Positions 45,895 to 57,238 are shown, counted from the stretch's first letter. The stretch: 64,000 nt of DNA from Vibrio navarrensis (GCF_000764325.1 NZ_JMCG01000002.1:1-64000); one strand, 5' to 3'. Notes: a model not told the origin generated them from the sequence alone. A program made the numbers and translations.

Positions 45895-46857
45895 ATGAAA
45901 TCTCAGTTCTTTCTTAGCCTGCAAGAGTTTATGCATGCCAAGTACTACGCCAATAAAACCATAAAAAGCTATCTGTTCTGGATCAAACGTTATATCGTCT
46001 TTCACCAGATGCAACATCCTTCTCGCTTGAATGACGAACAGGTAGAGCAATTTTTAACTCACTTGGCAGTCAAAGAAAAAGTCGCGGCCAAAACACAAGC
46101 ACTTGCTCTCAATGCGATTCAATTTTTATACCGTGATTACTTTCGCACACCTCTAAATCAGGATTTGAAATTTAAGCGATCCTTGGTCGATAAAAAACTG
46201 CCTGTAGTACTGACCAAAGATGAAATGCGCCGCTTCATGCAGTTCATAGACCCCAAATACAAACTGCACGTAATGCTCCTCTATGGCTCAGGATTGAGGG
46301 TCATGGAGTGCGTAAGGCTCAGAGTTCAAGATATTGATTATGATTACGGCGCGATCCGTATTTGGCAAGGTAAAGGCGGGAAGAATCGAACGGTGACATT
46401 GGCTAAAGAACTCCACCCGCTGCTCAAAGAGCAAGAAGCACTGGCACGACGATATTATCACAAAGATATGATCACACCCGGTTATGCGGGCGTATGGATG
46501 ATGAACGCGCTACAGAAAAAACACCCAGGCGCTGAGTTTGAGTTCAACTGGCATTACCTGTTTCCATCAACCAAGCTTTCCATCGATCCTGAAACTGGCC
46601 TACAACGCCGGCAACATATCAACGAAGCCGCTTTGCAACGTGCGGTGCGAAGAACTGCAGCCGACGCTGGGATCACAAAGAGCATCACTTGCCACACCTT
46701 GCGGCACAGTTTTGCAACTCACTTACTTGAATCAGGCGCTGACATTCGTACCGTGCAAGAACAGTTAGGACACTCAGATGTCAAAACAACGCAAATCTAT
46801 ACTCACGTGCTCGACAGAGGCGCATCAGGCGTACTCAGCCCGTTATCTCGTTTGTAA
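45895..46857 (+). CDS. intIA: Chromosomal integron integrase IntIA
   Basis: This tyrosine recombinase recombines attC with attI or attC. I start at the ATG at 45895 (MKSQFFLSLQEFMHAKYYANK), which gives 320 aa, the length of vibrio IntIA. The open frame runs 60 codons further up and would swallow the LexA box. Catalytic residues: R135 (GSGLRVMEC), H267 and R270 (CHTLRHS), H293 (LGHSDVKTTQ) and nucleophile Y302 (IYTHV). The integron-specific extra segment is seen as HPGAEFEFNWHYLFPSTKLS. It is convergent with rplT and reads away from the cassette array, the normal orientation, but the array lies 19 kb off. It appears intact. Confidence 0.97.
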   Translation: MKSQFFLSLQEFMHAKYYANKTIKSYLFWIKRYIVFHQMQHPSRLNDEQVEQFLTHLAVKEKVAAKTQALALNAIQFLYRDYFRTPLNQDLKFKRSLVDKKLPVVLTKDEMRRFMQFIDPKYKLHVMLLYGSGLRVMECVRLRVQDIDYDYGAIRIWQGKGGKNRTVTLAKELHPLLKEQEALARRYYHKDMITPGYAGVWMMNALQKKHPGAEFEFNWHYLFPSTKLSIDPETGLQRRQHINEAALQRAVRRTAADAGITKSITCHTLRHSFATHLLESGADIRTVQEQLGHSDVKTTQIYTHVLDRGASGVLSPLSRL

Positions 46858-46879
46858 ATGAGCAAAAAGGATAAGAAAA

Positions 46880-46901
46880 AAGGAGAGCAAATGCTCTCCT
46901 T
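46880..46901. terminator. Bidirectional terminator intIA/rplT
   Basis: Stem aaggagagca / tgctctcctt flanked by A-rich and T-rich runs on both strands, between the two converging genes. Confidence 0.92.
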
Positions 46902-46922
46902 TTCTTAAACCCAAACTGCTAA

Positions 46923-47276
46923 TTAAAGAGCAGCTTTCGCTTTTTCAACTAGAACAGCAAATGCTGCTTTGTCGAATACTGCGATGTCGGCTAGGATCTT
47001 ACGATCGATCTCGATAGAAGCTTTCTTAAGACCGTTGATGAAACGGCTGTAAGATAGACCATTTTGGCGAGATGCTGCGTTGATACGCGCAATCCATAGT
47101 TGACGGAATTGACGTTTCTTAGCGCGACGGTCACGGTAAGCGTATTGACCAGCTTTAGTAACTGCTTGGAAAGCTACGCGGTAAACACGAGAACGTGCAC
47201 CGTAGTAACCTTTAGCTTGTTTCAGAACTTTCTTATGACGTGCACGAGCTTGTACACCACGTTTTACGCGAGGCAT
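46923..47276 (-). CDS. rplT: Large ribosomal subunit protein bL20
   Basis: This 117-residue, very basic protein has the full-length bL20 pattern ([41 protein letters not shown]). It is essential for 50S assembly and a translational repressor of the rpmI-rplT message in other gamma-proteobacteria. Last gene of thrS-infC-rpmI-rplT. Confidence 0.99.
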
Positions 47277-47318
47277 TATGCTTCTCCTAAACTAAACGAA
47301 TTAAAAACTAAAAACAAA

Positions 47319-47513
47319 TTAAGCGTATGGCAGACAACGAACGATACCCGCAACTTCACATTTAGGAAGAATTGAGTTTGGACGTAGTTGACGTTTGTTC
47401 TTAGTAGTACGCTTAGTCAGGATGTGACGTTTGGTAGCGTGTTTGAACTTAAAACCACCAGCAGTTTTCTTGAAACGCTTAGCAGCACCTTTGTTGGTTT
47501 TCATCTTAGGCAT
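47319..47513 (-). CDS. rpmI: Large ribosomal subunit protein bL35
   Basis: This 64-residue basic protein ([20 protein letters not shown]... ending CLPYA) is of normal bL35 length. It is 42 nt before rplT and preceded by a GGAGTT ribosome site. Its leader, after the infC stem-loop, is the expected place for bL20 feedback control. Confidence 0.99.
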   Translation of the reverse strand: MPKMKTNKGAAKRFKKTAGGFKFKHATKRHILTKRTTKNKRQLRPNSILPKCEVAGIVRCLPYA

Positions 47514-47572
47514 GATGAATAACTCCGCATTGTAGTAGTTTAATAAACAACGTAATTAGGGCGAATAAAAAA

Positions 47573-47591
47573 CCGCCGCGTTAAACGGCGG
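47573..47591 (-). terminator. Stem-loop after infC
   Basis: ccgccg / cggcgg stem with a 7-nt loop and a run of six T on the minus strand, 28 nt past the infC stop and inside the rpmI leader. It may be a partial terminator or attenuator. Confidence 0.8.
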
Positions 47592-47618
47592 GTATTTATT
47601 ACTTGCAAAAGCCGTTAA

Positions 47619-48170
47619 TTACTTCTTTTTAGGGGCCAACACCATGATCATCTGGCGACCTTCAATCTTCGTCGGGAAAGATTCCACAACAGCAAAATCC
47701 ACTGTGTCTTCTTTCAGGCGATTCAGAACGTCAACACCGATCTCTTGGTGAGCCATCTCGCGGCCACGAAAGCGAATAGTTACTTTCACTTTGTTGCCTT
47801 CCTCAAGGAAACGCACCAGGTTGCGTAGTTTTACCTGGTAGTCTCCGATATCAGTTCCAGGACGGAATTTAAGTTCCTTGATCTGAATCTGTTTTTGCTT
47901 CTTCTTTTGCTCTTTAGTAGCTTTGCTCTTCTCAAAGAGGAACTTGCCATAGTCCATCACTCGACAGACTGGTGGCTCGGCGTTAGGGCTGATCTCTACG
48001 AGATCCATACCAGCTTCATCGGCTGCTGCTAATGCTTCTTGGATCGATACGATGCCGACAGATTCACCGTCAGCGCCTGTTAAACGAACTTCACGAACGC
48101 CACGAATTTCACCGTTTAAACGGTGCTGGTTTTGTTTGACCGGAACTTGGCCACGTCTTCCGCCTTTAAT
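47619..48170 (-). CDS. infC: Translation initiation factor IF-3, ATT start
   Basis: The family N terminus ([31 protein letters not shown]) is read in frame back to an ATT codon at 48168-48170, giving 183 aa, the normal IF-3 length. An ATG-only reading would start internally at [12 protein letters not shown] initiation is the known basis of infC autoregulation, since IF-3 discriminates against non-canonical starts. A GGAGG ribosome site lies in the last codons of thrS. It has N- and C-terminal IF-3 domains and ends VLAPKKK. Confidence 0.97.
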   Translation of the reverse strand: MKGGRRGQVPVKQNQHRLNGEIRGVREVRLTGADGESVGIVSIQEALAAADEAGMDLVEISPNAEPPVCRVMDYGKFLFEKSKATKEQKKKQKQIQIKELKFRPGTDIGDYQVKLRNLVRFLEEGNKVKVTIRFRGREMAHQEIGVDVLNRLKEDTVDFAVVESFPTKIEGRQMIMVLAPKKK

Positions 48171-48173
48171 AGT

Positions 48174-50102
48174 TTATTCCTCCAGATTGAGCTTACGGCT
48201 ACTGATTTGGTCTTGGATGTAAGAAATGAAGTCATCCACCTTAAATTTACCTAAATCATTACCTTTACGAGTACGCACTGCGATTTCGCCAGCTTCCATT
48301 TCTTGGTCGCCGCAAACCAACATAAATGGTACGCGCTTCAAAGTGTGTTCGCGGATTTTAAAGCCAATCTTTTCATTTCTCAAGTCCGCTTTTGCTCTAA
48401 TTCCACATTTTTGTAGTTTTTGAGCAACTTCCTGAACATAATCAGCCTGTTTGTCAGTGATGTTCATAATCACTGCTTGCTCTGGCGCCAGCCAAGTTGG
48501 GAAGAAACCCGCGTATTCTTCGATCAAAATGCCGATGAAACGCTCAAGTGAACCCAAAATCGCACGGTGAATCATAACCGGGATAAGGCGTTCGTTGTTT
48601 TCACCAACGTAAGTTGCACCAAGACGAGACGGCAGGTTGAAGTCGAGTTGTACAGTACCACATTGCCAAGCACGATCTAGGCAGTCATACAGCGTGAATT
48701 CGATTTTTGGACCGTAAAATGCCCCTTCGCCTTCTTGGATTTCGTATGGAATTTCCATCGACGCCAGTGCCAGTTTCAATGCTTCTTCTGACTGATCCCA
48801 AATTTCATCGCTACCAACACGTTGTTCCGGGCGAGTAGAAAGCTTAACAACAATGTTGTCGAAACCGAAAGTTTGGTAAGTGTCATACACCATCTTGATA
48901 CAACTGGTCACTTCTTCTTGAATTTGACCTTCTGTACAGAAAATGTGCGCATCGTCTTGAGTAAATCCGCGAACACGCATGATACCATGCAATGCGCCAG
49001 AAGGCTCGTTACGATGACAAGAGCCAAACTCCGCCATACGCAGTGGTAGATCGCGGTATGATTTCAAACCTTGGTTGAAGATCTGCACATGACCCGGACA
49101 GTTCATCGGCTTAATCGCATACTCACGGTTTTCAGAAGAAGTCGTGAACATCGCGTCAGCGTATTTGTCCCAGTGACCAGAACGCTCCCACAATACACGG
49201 TCCATCATCAATGGGCCTTTCACTTCTTGATAGCCATATTCATTTAGCTTAGCGCGAATGAACACTTCCAAGTCGCGGAAAATTGACCAGCCGTTGTGAT
49301 GCCAGAACACCATGCCCGGTGCTTCTTGCTGCATGTGGAATAGATCAAGTTGCTTACCGATCTTACGGTGGTCGCGTTTTGCCGCTTCTTCAAGGCGAGT
49401 CAGGTGGTCTTTCAGCGCTTTCTTATCGTGGAAAGCCGTACCGTAAATGCGTTGCAGCATCTTGTTGTCGCTGTTACCACGCCAGTACGCACCAGCCACA
49501 TTCAACAAAGTGAAGTGTTGGCAAAAGCCCATATTAGGGACGTGCGGACCACGACACATGTCGATGTATTCTTCGTGATGATACAGACCCGGACGATCGT
49601 CACGAGAGACATTCTCGTCCAAGATTTCCATCTTGTAGGTTTCGCCGCGCGCTTCAAACGTATCACGCGCTTCCTGCCAACTGACTTTCTTCTTGATAAC
49701 CTGATATTTGGTTTTCGCCAGATCTTTCATGCGAGCTTCGATCTTTTCTAGATCATCTTGTGTTAACGACTCTTCAAGATCAATATCGTAGTAAAAGCCA
49801 CTGTCGATGGTCGGACCGATCGCCATTTTCGCATTTGGATAAAGCTGCTTAAGCGCGTGCCCCAAAAGGTGCGCACAAGAGTGGCGCACAATCTCAAGAC
49901 CATCCACTTCATCTTTTGTGGTGATGATTTCAAGACTGGTATCGCTTTCGATCAGATCGCACGCATCCACACGTTGACCGTTGACACGACCTGCAATGGT
50001 CGCTTTCGCAAGACCAGGACCGATCGATTGCGCAACTTCCATAGTAGAAACTGGGTTATCAAAATGACGCTGACTGCCGTCAGGAAGAGTAATAATTGGC
50101 AT
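48174..50102 (-). CDS. thrS: Threonyl-tRNA synthetase
   Basis: This class II synthetase is 642 aa from the ATG at 50102 ([24 protein letters not shown]), which has an AAGGA ribosome site; the frame is open for 85 further codons without support. It has the TGS domain (1-61), the second additional (editing) domain with [16 protein letters not shown], and class II motifs including [47 protein letters not shown] and [19 protein letters not shown]. Stop and infC start are 3 nt apart. Confidence 0.99.
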   Translation of the reverse strand: MPIITLPDGSQRHFDNPVSTMEVAQSIGPGLAKATIAGRVNGQRVDACDLIESDTSLEIITTKDEVDGLEIVRHSCAHLLGHALKQLYPNAKMAIGPTIDSGFYYDIDLEESLTQDDLEKIEARMKDLAKTKYQVIKKKVSWQEARDTFEARGETYKMEILDENVSRDDRPGLYHHEEYIDMCRGPHVPNMGFCQHFTLLNVAGAYWRGNSDNKMLQRIYGTAFHDKKALKDHLTRLEEAAKRDHRKIGKQLDLFHMQQEAPGMVFWHHNGWSIFRDLEVFIRAKLNEYGYQEVKGPLMMDRVLWERSGHWDKYADAMFTTSSENREYAIKPMNCPGHVQIFNQGLKSYRDLPLRMAEFGSCHRNEPSGALHGIMRVRGFTQDDAHIFCTEGQIQEEVTSCIKMVYDTYQTFGFDNIVVKLSTRPEQRVGSDEIWDQSEEALKLALASMEIPYEIQEGEGAFYGPKIEFTLYDCLDRAWQCGTVQLDFNLPSRLGATYVGENNERLIPVMIHRAILGSLERFIGILIEEYAGFFPTWLAPEQAVIMNITDKQADYVQEVAQKLQKCGIRAKADLRNEKIGFKIREHTLKRVPFMLVCGDQEMEAGEIAVRTRKGNDLGKFKVDDFISYIQDQISSRKLNLEE

Positions 50103-50476
50103 GTTTTTTCCTTTACAGTGGTGTTGCACACCAAGCAACACATGTTTTAAGAAATACGCTTTAGATTCATATTGGTATGAAAAACGCATTGCGAGTGTAA
50201 TTGATTTGGTACGAATTTTGGTGCAATTACGGATGCACCAGCTTAAGTACTGACCTCGCATTCTAACCAATGAAGCTGAGATCGCAATGAGTTTCTCATT
50301 TGAGAAGGTTTCATGAAAATACCACCTTACATTGCAGCATTGTAGGCTTGCAGTCACTTCTCACATTAATTCATCACTACGCTACTACAGATGAATTTTC
50401 ACGATTGCTTACCCTTAGCTTTTCCTTAGTCTATAGTTACCTTGATGACAATAATTAGAAAGATCAAATAGATAAT
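50103..50476. promoter_or_regulatory. thrS leader and divergent promoter region
   Basis: About 370 bp without a gene. The thrS leader should lie here; in enterobacteria ThrRS represses its own mRNA through tRNA-like stem-loops, but I cannot confirm that fold here. An AT-rich promoter for the DUF3187 gene is at the right end. Confidence 0.45.
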
Positions 50477-51457
50477 ATGAATATTGACCTGAAGTTAGCA
50501 TCCATTATTCCCATCGTTTGCGGCTTTTCTGCGCCAACTTACGCTAGTGACGCCTATGGCCCGCTGCGCAGTTATGCTCAATCTCCGATGCAATCGAACG
50601 CATTGAGCAATGTGCTACGTTCTGGCGCAAGCATGCCTGAAGGTTCAATAGAGGCATACACCTCGCTCACTGCAGCCAGTGTTTGGGCAGAAACAGACGA
50701 CTACATGCTCGATTATTACCACAACCAACTGGAATTTGGTGCTAAATGGCAAGTTGATGAGTTGTGGCAGTGGGAGATCAACTACCGTTGGACATTTGCC
50801 GCCGATAATCACCTAGACAGTTTGACTCAGGCATTTCACGATCTGTTCGGTATTGAGCAAAATGGACGTGATACGGTTGATAAACATCGCTTCTACATTT
50901 CAATGCCCGAATATGGCATTGAAGTCGAAGACTTTACAGGCGAAACCCTGTCGAGCGGTATTTCCACCTATTTACAATATCAACTCTATGAAGACGAGCA
51001 GCATGCACTCTCGTTAGGTGGCAGTCTCTATTACAACGGTGTTAATCAAGGGCCATTTAAGGGACATAGTTTTGAACAAGGTATTCAGCTTAACTACAGT
51101 TTCTATCGCCAAGACCACGCTCTCTACACCATGTTCGGCATCACCTTGAGCGATAAGGATCTTTCTCTTGCCGACATTCTCTATCGAAGTGAAACCTTCG
51201 CATTCGCTGCTGGCTATCGCTATGCGATCAGCAAGCGTCATCACTTATTGCTGGAGTACCACCTCTATCAAGGTGCAACAGAAGGCCCCGACGATTTTAC
51301 CGATCCTTCTAACGAAGTGCTTCTTGGTTATCGATACTTACTCGACAATTCGGCGTTCGAGATAATGATGATCGAAAACGCGAGAAATATGGATAACAGT
51401 ACCGATATCGCATTTACATTTGGATATCGGTACCTGTTTGCCCAAGATGGGCGCTGA
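50477..51457 (+). CDS. DUF3187 family outer-membrane protein
   Basis: This 326-residue protein has a signal peptide (cut after about TYA, residue 23) and a mature part rich in alternating aromatic beta strands (FGAKWQVDELWQWEINYRWTF ... SLGGSLYYNGV ... FAFAAGYRYAISKRHHLLLEYHLYQ), ending TFGYRYLF, consistent with a beta-barrel with a C-terminal aromatic residue region. I recognise the DUF3187 family. Function unknown. Confidence 0.85.
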   Translation: MNIDLKLASIIPIVCGFSAPTYASDAYGPLRSYAQSPMQSNALSNVLRSGASMPEGSIEAYTSLTAASVWAETDDYMLDYYHNQLEFGAKWQVDELWQWEINYRWTFAADNHLDSLTQAFHDLFGIEQNGRDTVDKHRFYISMPEYGIEVEDFTGETLSSGISTYLQYQLYEDEQHALSLGGSLYYNGVNQGPFKGHSFEQGIQLNYSFYRQDHALYTMFGITLSDKDLSLADILYRSETFAFAAGYRYAISKRHHLLLEYHLYQGATEGPDDFTDPSNEVLLGYRYLLDNSAFEIMMIENARNMDNSTDIAFTFGYRYLFAQDGR

Positions 51458-51466
51458 CCTTATCTA

Positions 51467-52210
51467 TTACAGATTGAGCGTCGGAGCAAGCGCTTGAGTA
51501 ATTTGCGCGGCGGACGCATATAACGGCAGGGTAAAGGAACGATATTGATCGCCAGAAAAGCTCAATGAGCGATCAATTTCCGCCAAGCAATGGACTCGCT
51601 GGCCGCCCAAAATAAACGACAGTTCGATCTCTTTACTGCCGATAAAGCCGTTACTGCGAAACTCAAGCTCTTGATAGCAACCGGAACGGGAAGAAAAACT
51701 CTGTCCACGCAACTGCCCCTTTTCGACGTCCGCTTTCACCATAGTGAACCCCGCCTGAACAATAGCGTCGATGACCTTGCTCACTACGGGCAGTGGTTTG
51801 ACTTCGATGAAATCTCGGTCACGCGGATCGATGGCAAAGTCAATATCTAATGTCGTTTCCAGCCAAACATGGCACTGGTTTTTCAATGCATTGACCGCGG
51901 TGATCGGGGTTTCGTCATGCAATTTCATCTCAAACGGCACTTGTTTTTCTTCATTCGCTTGAATTACGAATGGCTGAACGGCAGCCAATTTGTCCAGTGT
52001 GAACGTTTGGTAACTGACACTCTCTTCGCTCTCAACTTTGACTTCGGTATTGAGCTTGATGATGATGGCGTCGATCTGCTGTTCCACATCGCCGCCCTTA
52101 ATGTGAACGTAGCCTTTGAGTGTTTCACCTTGATACACACTCATTTGGTCGAGAATCGTATCCACCTTGGCTGAACCAATTCCCAATGACGCCTTAAGTT
52201 TTTTAAACAT
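51467..52210 (-). CDS. Spo0M/SpoOM family protein
   Basis: This 247-residue cytosolic protein has an arrestin-like beta-sandwich. The N terminus MFKKLKASLGIGSAKVDTILDQMSVYQGETLKGYVHIKGGDVEQQI is typical of the sporulation-control protein Spo0M family, which is also common in non-sporulating gamma-proteobacteria. The role in vibrios is unclear. It is convergent with the DUF3187 gene, with only 9 nt between stops. Confidence 0.93.
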   Translation of the reverse strand: MFKKLKASLGIGSAKVDTILDQMSVYQGETLKGYVHIKGGDVEQQIDAIIIKLNTEVKVESEESVSYQTFTLDKLAAVQPFVIQANEEKQVPFEMKLHDETPITAVNALKNQCHVWLETTLDIDFAIDPRDRDFIEVKPLPVVSKVIDAIVQAGFTMVKADVEKGQLRGQSFSSRSGCYQELEFRSNGFIGSKEIELSFILGGQRVHCLAEIDRSLSFSGDQYRSFTLPLYASAAQITQALAPTLNL

Positions 52211-52392
52211 GAGATCCCTTTTTATGCTGATTTATTTGTACTTTGCCCCTGTTTACACAACCGCATAACGTGTCGCAAGTAAAATGGCGCAAATGAATGG
52301 TAGGAATGTGTCACAGCACAAAATGGTCATCTTGAGTTGCTTTTTATGCCTCTTTTCCGCACTATTTGTATAGTCAATTAAAAGGAACCTTT

Positions 52393-53100
52393 ATGTCATC
52401 GCCAATTTATATGCAAATCAAACAGTTTATTGTGCAGAAAATCGACAGCGGTGTGTGGCATATCGGCTTCAAAATCCCCACGGAGCTGGCACTGACAGAG
52501 CAATTTGGCGTCAGCCGCATGACGGTTAACAAAGCAATCCGCGATTTGGTCAATGAAGGGCGACTGCAGCGTCGGCCACGTTTAGGCACTTTTGTCTGTG
52601 AACCGACGGAAAAAGCCGAATCGCCGTTGCTGGATATTCGCAATATTGCCGAGGAAGTGAGTAATCGTGGCAAAGCGTACCGCAGCAAAGTGCTTCGCCA
52701 ACAAGCTTTGAAAGCGGACGATACAATTGCAACTAAGTTGGGCGTGATGCTAGGCACGCAAGTGTTTTACAGTGAGATCATCCACTACGAGGACAAAGAA
52801 CCAATCCAACTCGAGCTGCGCTGGGTCAATAGCAGCTATGCGCCCAATTACTTGCAGCAGGATTTCACCCAGATAACGCCGAACCAGTATTTATCGGAAA
52901 GCTGCCCACTGAGCGCGATGGAACACACGGTAGAGGCGATCATTCCCGATGCGCGCGTGCGCCAAGAACTCAATATGAAAGTGAGCGAACCTTGTTTGCT
53001 GCTCAACCGACGCACATGGAGCGACGACCGACTCGTCAGTACTGCCCTGCTCTATCACCCTGGTAACCGCTACAAGCTAAGTTCCAAAATTCTGCTTTGA
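52393..53100 (+). CDS. hutC: Histidine utilisation repressor
   Basis: This GntR/HutC-family regulator is 235 aa, starting at the ATG at 52393 (MSSPIYMQIKQFIVQKIDSG) with AAGGA upstream. It has an N-terminal winged helix (IPTELALTEQFGVSRMTVNKAIRDLVNEGRLQRRPRLGTFVC) and a C-terminal UTRA effector domain (about 90-232) that binds urocanate in known HutC proteins. A HutC-type sequence overlaps its own promoter, implying autoregulation. It directly precedes the hut operon. Confidence 0.97.
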   Translation: MSSPIYMQIKQFIVQKIDSGVWHIGFKIPTELALTEQFGVSRMTVNKAIRDLVNEGRLQRRPRLGTFVCEPTEKAESPLLDIRNIAEEVSNRGKAYRSKVLRQQALKADDTIATKLGVMLGTQVFYSEIIHYEDKEPIQLELRWVNSSYAPNYLQQDFTQITPNQYLSESCPLSAMEHTVEAIIPDARVRQELNMKVSEPCLLLNRRTWSDDRLVSTALLYHPGNRYKLSSKILL

Positions 53101-53178
53101 TCGCCACCTTGCCACTTCGATTCGATCACATTTTTGCAACATCCAACTTGTCATAAACACTTTTTTGATCTATTTATT

Positions 53179-53188
53179 TGTATATACA
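53179..53188 (+). promoter_or_regulatory. Candidate HutC operator before hutI
   Basis: TGTATATACA is a perfect 10-bp palindrome 32 bp before the hutI start. HutC sites contain GTATATAC-like cores. A related half-site tttgtatag lies before hutC near 52363-52371. Confidence 0.7.
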
Positions 53189-53219
53189 TTTAATGCATAC
53201 AATTAATCAGGATGACATC

Positions 53220-54434
53220 ATGGATCTGCTGCTCACCAATGCTCGCCTCGTTACCATGCTTGACGGAGACATGGGTTACCACCCGACTGATCCGCTCACC
53301 ATTGGTATTCAAGATGGGTTGATCACGTATGTGGGTGTGGACACTGAGCACCATGCAAACCAACGCATCAACCTGGAAAACCGTCTGGTCACACCCGGTC
53401 TGATTGACTGCCACACCCATCTTGTGTACGCCGGAAATCGCGCGAATGAATTTGAGATGCGCCTAAACGGGGCGCCATATCAACAGATTGCCCAGCAAGG
53501 TGGCGGGATCCTTTCTACGGTACAAGCCACACGTCTGGCAAGCATCGACACCTTGATTGAGCAAAGTCTGCCGAGATTGGATGGGCTGCTTGCCAGCGGT
53601 GTCACATCCGTGGAAGTGAAATCTGGCTATGGGCTGACCTTGGCTGACGAGATCAAAATGCTGCGAGCGGCCAAGGAGTTACAACGTCATCGTAAAGTTA
53701 AGGTCACGACGACTCTCTTGGCCGCCCACGCCCTTCCTCCCGAATACGCTGGTAGAGCAGATGACTATATCGAGTTCATTTGCCAAGAGATCATTCCAAC
53801 GGTTGCACAAGAGCAACTGGCTTCGAGTGTGGATGTGTTTTGCGAGTCGATAGGCTTTAACCTCGCGCAAACGGAGAAGGTGTTTCGCTGCGCTCTTGAG
53901 CATGGCTTGCACATCAAAGGCCACACCGAACAGTTATCCAACCTTGGTGGTAGTGCATTAACCGCCAAGTACCATGGGCTGTCGGCCGATCATATTGAAT
54001 ACCTAGATGAGGCTGGTGTTCTCGCCTTAGCCAATTCGTCCACGGTAGCGACACTGCTGCCCGGCGCTTTCTATTTCTTACGTGAACAGCAACAGCCGCC
54101 GATTGATCTCTTGCGCCAGCATCAAGTGCCCATGGCGATTGCCTCCGACGTCAATCCAGGCACTTCGCCTTTTGCCGATTTGACCTTAATGATGAATATG
54201 GCGTGCACACTGTTCAGACTCACGCCACAAGAGGCGCTGCGCGGCGTCACCCAACATGCGGCGCAAGCGCTTGGCTATCAAGGAAAACGTGGGCAAATCG
54301 GTCTTGGCTTGGAAGCCGATCTGGCGATTTGGGATATCGAACACCCCGCTGATTTAAGTTATCAAGTCGGTGTAAAACGCCTGCATGCTCGCGTGGTCGA
54401 TGGCGATTACCAACAGCACAAAGGAGTGTTGTGA
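53220..54434 (+). CDS. hutI: Imidazolonepropionase
   Basis: This amidohydrolase-fold metalloenzyme is 404 aa from the ATG at 53220 ([16 protein letters not shown]). It converts 4-imidazolone-5-propanoate to N-formiminoglutamate, the third step of histidine breakdown. Metal ligands are visible in [22 protein letters not shown] (HxH), [24 protein letters not shown], and the D of [12 protein letters not shown]. The stop overlaps hutG (TGATG). Confidence 0.97.
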   Translation: MDLLLTNARLVTMLDGDMGYHPTDPLTIGIQDGLITYVGVDTEHHANQRINLENRLVTPGLIDCHTHLVYAGNRANEFEMRLNGAPYQQIAQQGGGILSTVQATRLASIDTLIEQSLPRLDGLLASGVTSVEVKSGYGLTLADEIKMLRAAKELQRHRKVKVTTTLLAAHALPPEYAGRADDYIEFICQEIIPTVAQEQLASSVDVFCESIGFNLAQTEKVFRCALEHGLHIKGHTEQLSNLGGSALTAKYHGLSADHIEYLDEAGVLALANSSTVATLLPGAFYFLREQQQPPIDLLRQHQVPMAIASDVNPGTSPFADLTLMMNMACTLFRLTPQEALRGVTQHAAQALGYQGKRGQIGLGLEADLAIWDIEHPADLSYQVGVKRLHARVVDGDYQQHKGVL

Positions 54435-55435
54435 TGAAAAGTCCACTTAATCTCACCAACGAGTTTCATTGGCAAGGCCGACACGATGCCGAAGATGGTG
54501 CGCTGGGTAAACGCGTCCATCATGTCATTCGTCATGTCGACTATGCTGACATCGAGCAACTTTCACGCGCCGTTGCCCTGCTGGGTTTCGCCTGCGATGC
54601 GGGTGTGGCGCGTAACAAGGGGCGTATCGGGGCAAAGAAATCTCCCGATTTGATCCGCCGTGCACTAGCCAATCTGGCTTGGCACAGCGATGCGCCGTTC
54701 TACGATCTCGGCACTGTGGTGTGTGAGGATGACCAACTCGAGAGCAGTCAGCAGCAATGTGCAGAGGTTATCAGTCAAGCCCTCGCCCACTGCCCGGTCA
54801 TTACCCTCGGCGGCGGACATGAAGTCGCGTGGGCTTCATTCCAAGGCTTAGCGGCTTATCTGCAAAATCATCAGCCACAGAGTAAGCCCAAAATTGGCAT
54901 CATCAACTTCGACGCACATTTCGACCTGCGCACGTTTCACAGCCAACACGCCGAAGTTAAGCCAAGCTCAGGTACACCATTTAATCAGATCCAGCACTTT
55001 TGCCAGCAGGCGGGCTGGGATTTCCATTACGCGTGCCTTGGAGTAAGCCGAGCGAGCAATACCAGAGCGCTCTTTGAACGCGCGGAGCAACTCCATGTTT
55101 GGTATGTGGAAGATAAAGATCTCGGGGTACTCAATCTCGACTATCTCCTGACACAACTGCAGCACTTCATCGATGGTTGTGATTACCTCTACTTAACCAT
55201 CGACCTCGATGTTTTCCCGGCAGCAGCCGCACCGGGCGTCAGTGCGCCAGCAGCCAGAGGCGTGAGCTATGACTACTTGGCTCCGTTTCTTGAACGCATT
55301 CTCAGCCATCATTCCAAGCTGATGCTGGCAGACATCGCCGAATACAACCCAACCTATGATGTTGACAGCCAAACCGCCCGTTTGGCCGCCAGATTGTGCT
55401 GGGATATCGCCAACGCGATGAATAACAAGTTTTAG
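54434..55435 (+). CDS. hutG: Formimidoylglutamase
   Basis: This ureohydrolase (arginase/agmatinase fold) is 333 aa from ATG 54434, with an AAGGAG ribosome site. It hydrolyses N-formiminoglutamate to glutamate and formamide. The binuclear Mn site is seen in [22 protein letters not shown] and [20 protein letters not shown]. This makes the pathway the direct glutamate plus formamide route. Coupled to hutI by a 1-nt overlap. Confidence 0.97.
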   Translation: MKSPLNLTNEFHWQGRHDAEDGALGKRVHHVIRHVDYADIEQLSRAVALLGFACDAGVARNKGRIGAKKSPDLIRRALANLAWHSDAPFYDLGTVVCEDDQLESSQQQCAEVISQALAHCPVITLGGGHEVAWASFQGLAAYLQNHQPQSKPKIGIINFDAHFDLRTFHSQHAEVKPSSGTPFNQIQHFCQQAGWDFHYACLGVSRASNTRALFERAEQLHVWYVEDKDLGVLNLDYLLTQLQHFIDGCDYLYLTIDLDVFPAAAAPGVSAPAARGVSYDYLAPFLERILSHHSKLMLADIAEYNPTYDVDSQTARLAARLCWDIANAMNNKF

Positions 55436-55535
55436 ACCGAACTCGGCCTGAACAGCGCCAGCGTTCAGGCGACTTAAAACAACTATCAGGTCGGCCAATG
55501 AGCCTGCCAATTCGTGAAATTAAAGGAGTCTCCAC

Positions 55536-57227
55536 ATGACACAAGGACACGATCCTCGCCTTGACACCAGCAGAACCATTCGCGCCCCGCACGGTACAAC
55601 TCTGCGTGCCAAATCCTGGCTCACTGAAGCGCCACTTCGCATGCTGATGAATAACCTCGACCCTGATGTGGCAGAGCACCCGCACGCACTGGTGGTCTAC
55701 GGTGGCATTGGCCGTGCCGCTCGTAACTGGGAATGTTTTGATAAAATTGTTGAAGTGCTGGAGCGCTTGGAAGAAGACCAGACGCTGGTGGTGCAATCGG
55801 GTAAACCTGTGGGCGTTTTTCCCACCCACAAAAACGCACCACGCGTTCTGATTGCCAACTCAAACTTGGTGCCGCATTGGGCCAACTGGGAGCACTTCAA
55901 CGAGCTCGATAAAAAAGGTTTGATGATGTACGGCCAAATGACGGCTGGCAGTTGGATTTACATCGGCTCACAAGGCATAGTGCAAGGCACCTACGAAACC
56001 TTTGTTGCCGTGGCGAAGAAGCATTTTGCAGGTGATGCCAAAGGACGCTGGGTTTTGACGGGTGGCCTTGGTGGCATGGGCGGCGCGCAGCCGCTGGCAG
56101 CGACAATGGCTGGCTTTTCTATGATTGCGGTTGAGTGTGACGAATCACGCATTGACTACCGCCTGCGCACTGGTTACGTGGACAAAAAAGCCACGTCGCT
56201 TGACGAAGCCTTGGCGATGATCAAAGAAACCGATAAACCGATTTCGGTTGGCTTGCTGGGTAACGCCGCCGACATCTTCGCTGAGCTGGTTGAGCGCAAC
56301 ATCACCCCGGATGTGGTCACCGACCAAACTTCGGCGCACGATCCGCTTAACGGTTATCTTCCGCAAGGTTGGAGCATGGCACACGCCGCCGAAATGCGTC
56401 TGCAAGATGAAGCTGCGGTTGTCAAAGCAGCAAAACGGTCGATGGCGGTTCAAGTCCGTGCCATGCTCGATCTGCAAGCTCGCGGCGCTGCGACGCTCGA
56501 CTACGGCAATAACATTCGTCAAATGGCGCTGGAAGAAGGGGTGGAAAACGCCTTTGATTTCCCGGGTTTTGTACCCGCGTATATTCGCCCGCTCTTCTGT
56601 GAAGGAATTGGCCCATTCCGCTGGGCAGCCCTTTCTGGTGATCCGGAAGATATTTACAAAACCGATCAGAAGGTCAAAGAACTGATCCCAGATAACCCTC
56701 ATCTGCACAACTGGCTCGACATGGCACGTGAGCGCATTCAGTTCCAAGGCTTGCCTGCACGGATCTGCTGGGTCGGCTTGAAAGATCGCGAACGTTTGGG
56801 CCAAGCGTTTAACGAAATGGTTAAAAATGGTGAGTTAAAAGCGCCGATAGTGATTGGTCGCGACCATCTCGACTCGGGTTCTGTCGCCAGTCCGAACCGT
56901 GAAACAGAAGGCATGATGGATGGCTCAGACGCAGTTTCAGATTGGCCACTGCTCAATGCTCTGCTGAACACTGCGGGCGGCGCAACTTGGGTTTCGCTGC
57001 ATCACGGTGGCGGCGTGGGAATGGGCTTCTCACAACACTCCGGTATGGTGATCTGCTGTGATGGTAGCGATGATGCCTCTGCGCGTATTGCTCGCGTGCT
57101 GCACAACGACCCAGCGACTGGTGTGATGCGCCATGCCGATGCCGGTTACGACATCGCCAAAAAATGTGCTGCCGAGCAAGGGCTTGATCTGCCAATGCTT
57201 AACGAAGAATTGCGCAAGTTGAAGTAA
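55536..57227 (+). CDS. hutU: Urocanate hydratase (urocanase)
   Basis: This NAD-dependent enzyme is 563 aa, normal for the family, and hydrates urocanate to imidazolonepropionate. Conserved blocks: [17 protein letters not shown] near the N terminus, [43 protein letters not shown] (NAD site), [14 protein letters not shown] with the active-site region further on, and [15 protein letters not shown]. An AAAGGAG ribosome site precedes it. The 100-nt gap after hutG holds no gene. Confidence 0.98.
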   Translation: MTQGHDPRLDTSRTIRAPHGTTLRAKSWLTEAPLRMLMNNLDPDVAEHPHALVVYGGIGRAARNWECFDKIVEVLERLEEDQTLVVQSGKPVGVFPTHKNAPRVLIANSNLVPHWANWEHFNELDKKGLMMYGQMTAGSWIYIGSQGIVQGTYETFVAVAKKHFAGDAKGRWVLTGGLGGMGGAQPLAATMAGFSMIAVECDESRIDYRLRTGYVDKKATSLDEALAMIKETDKPISVGLLGNAADIFAELVERNITPDVVTDQTSAHDPLNGYLPQGWSMAHAAEMRLQDEAAVVKAAKRSMAVQVRAMLDLQARGAATLDYGNNIRQMALEEGVENAFDFPGFVPAYIRPLFCEGIGPFRWAALSGDPEDIYKTDQKVKELIPDNPHLHNWLDMARERIQFQGLPARICWVGLKDRERLGQAFNEMVKNGELKAPIVIGRDHLDSGSVASPNRETEGMMDGSDAVSDWPLLNALLNTAGGATWVSLHHGGGVGMGFSQHSGMVICCDGSDDASARIARVLHNDPATGVMRHADAGYDIAKKCAAEQGLDLPMLNEELRKLK

Positions 57228-57238
57228 GGAAAATCGAC

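Noticed and set aside
50103..50357. 85-residue N-terminal extension of ThrRS
   Set aside because: No ribosome site; the TGS domain begins at MPIITLPDG as in all homologues I know.
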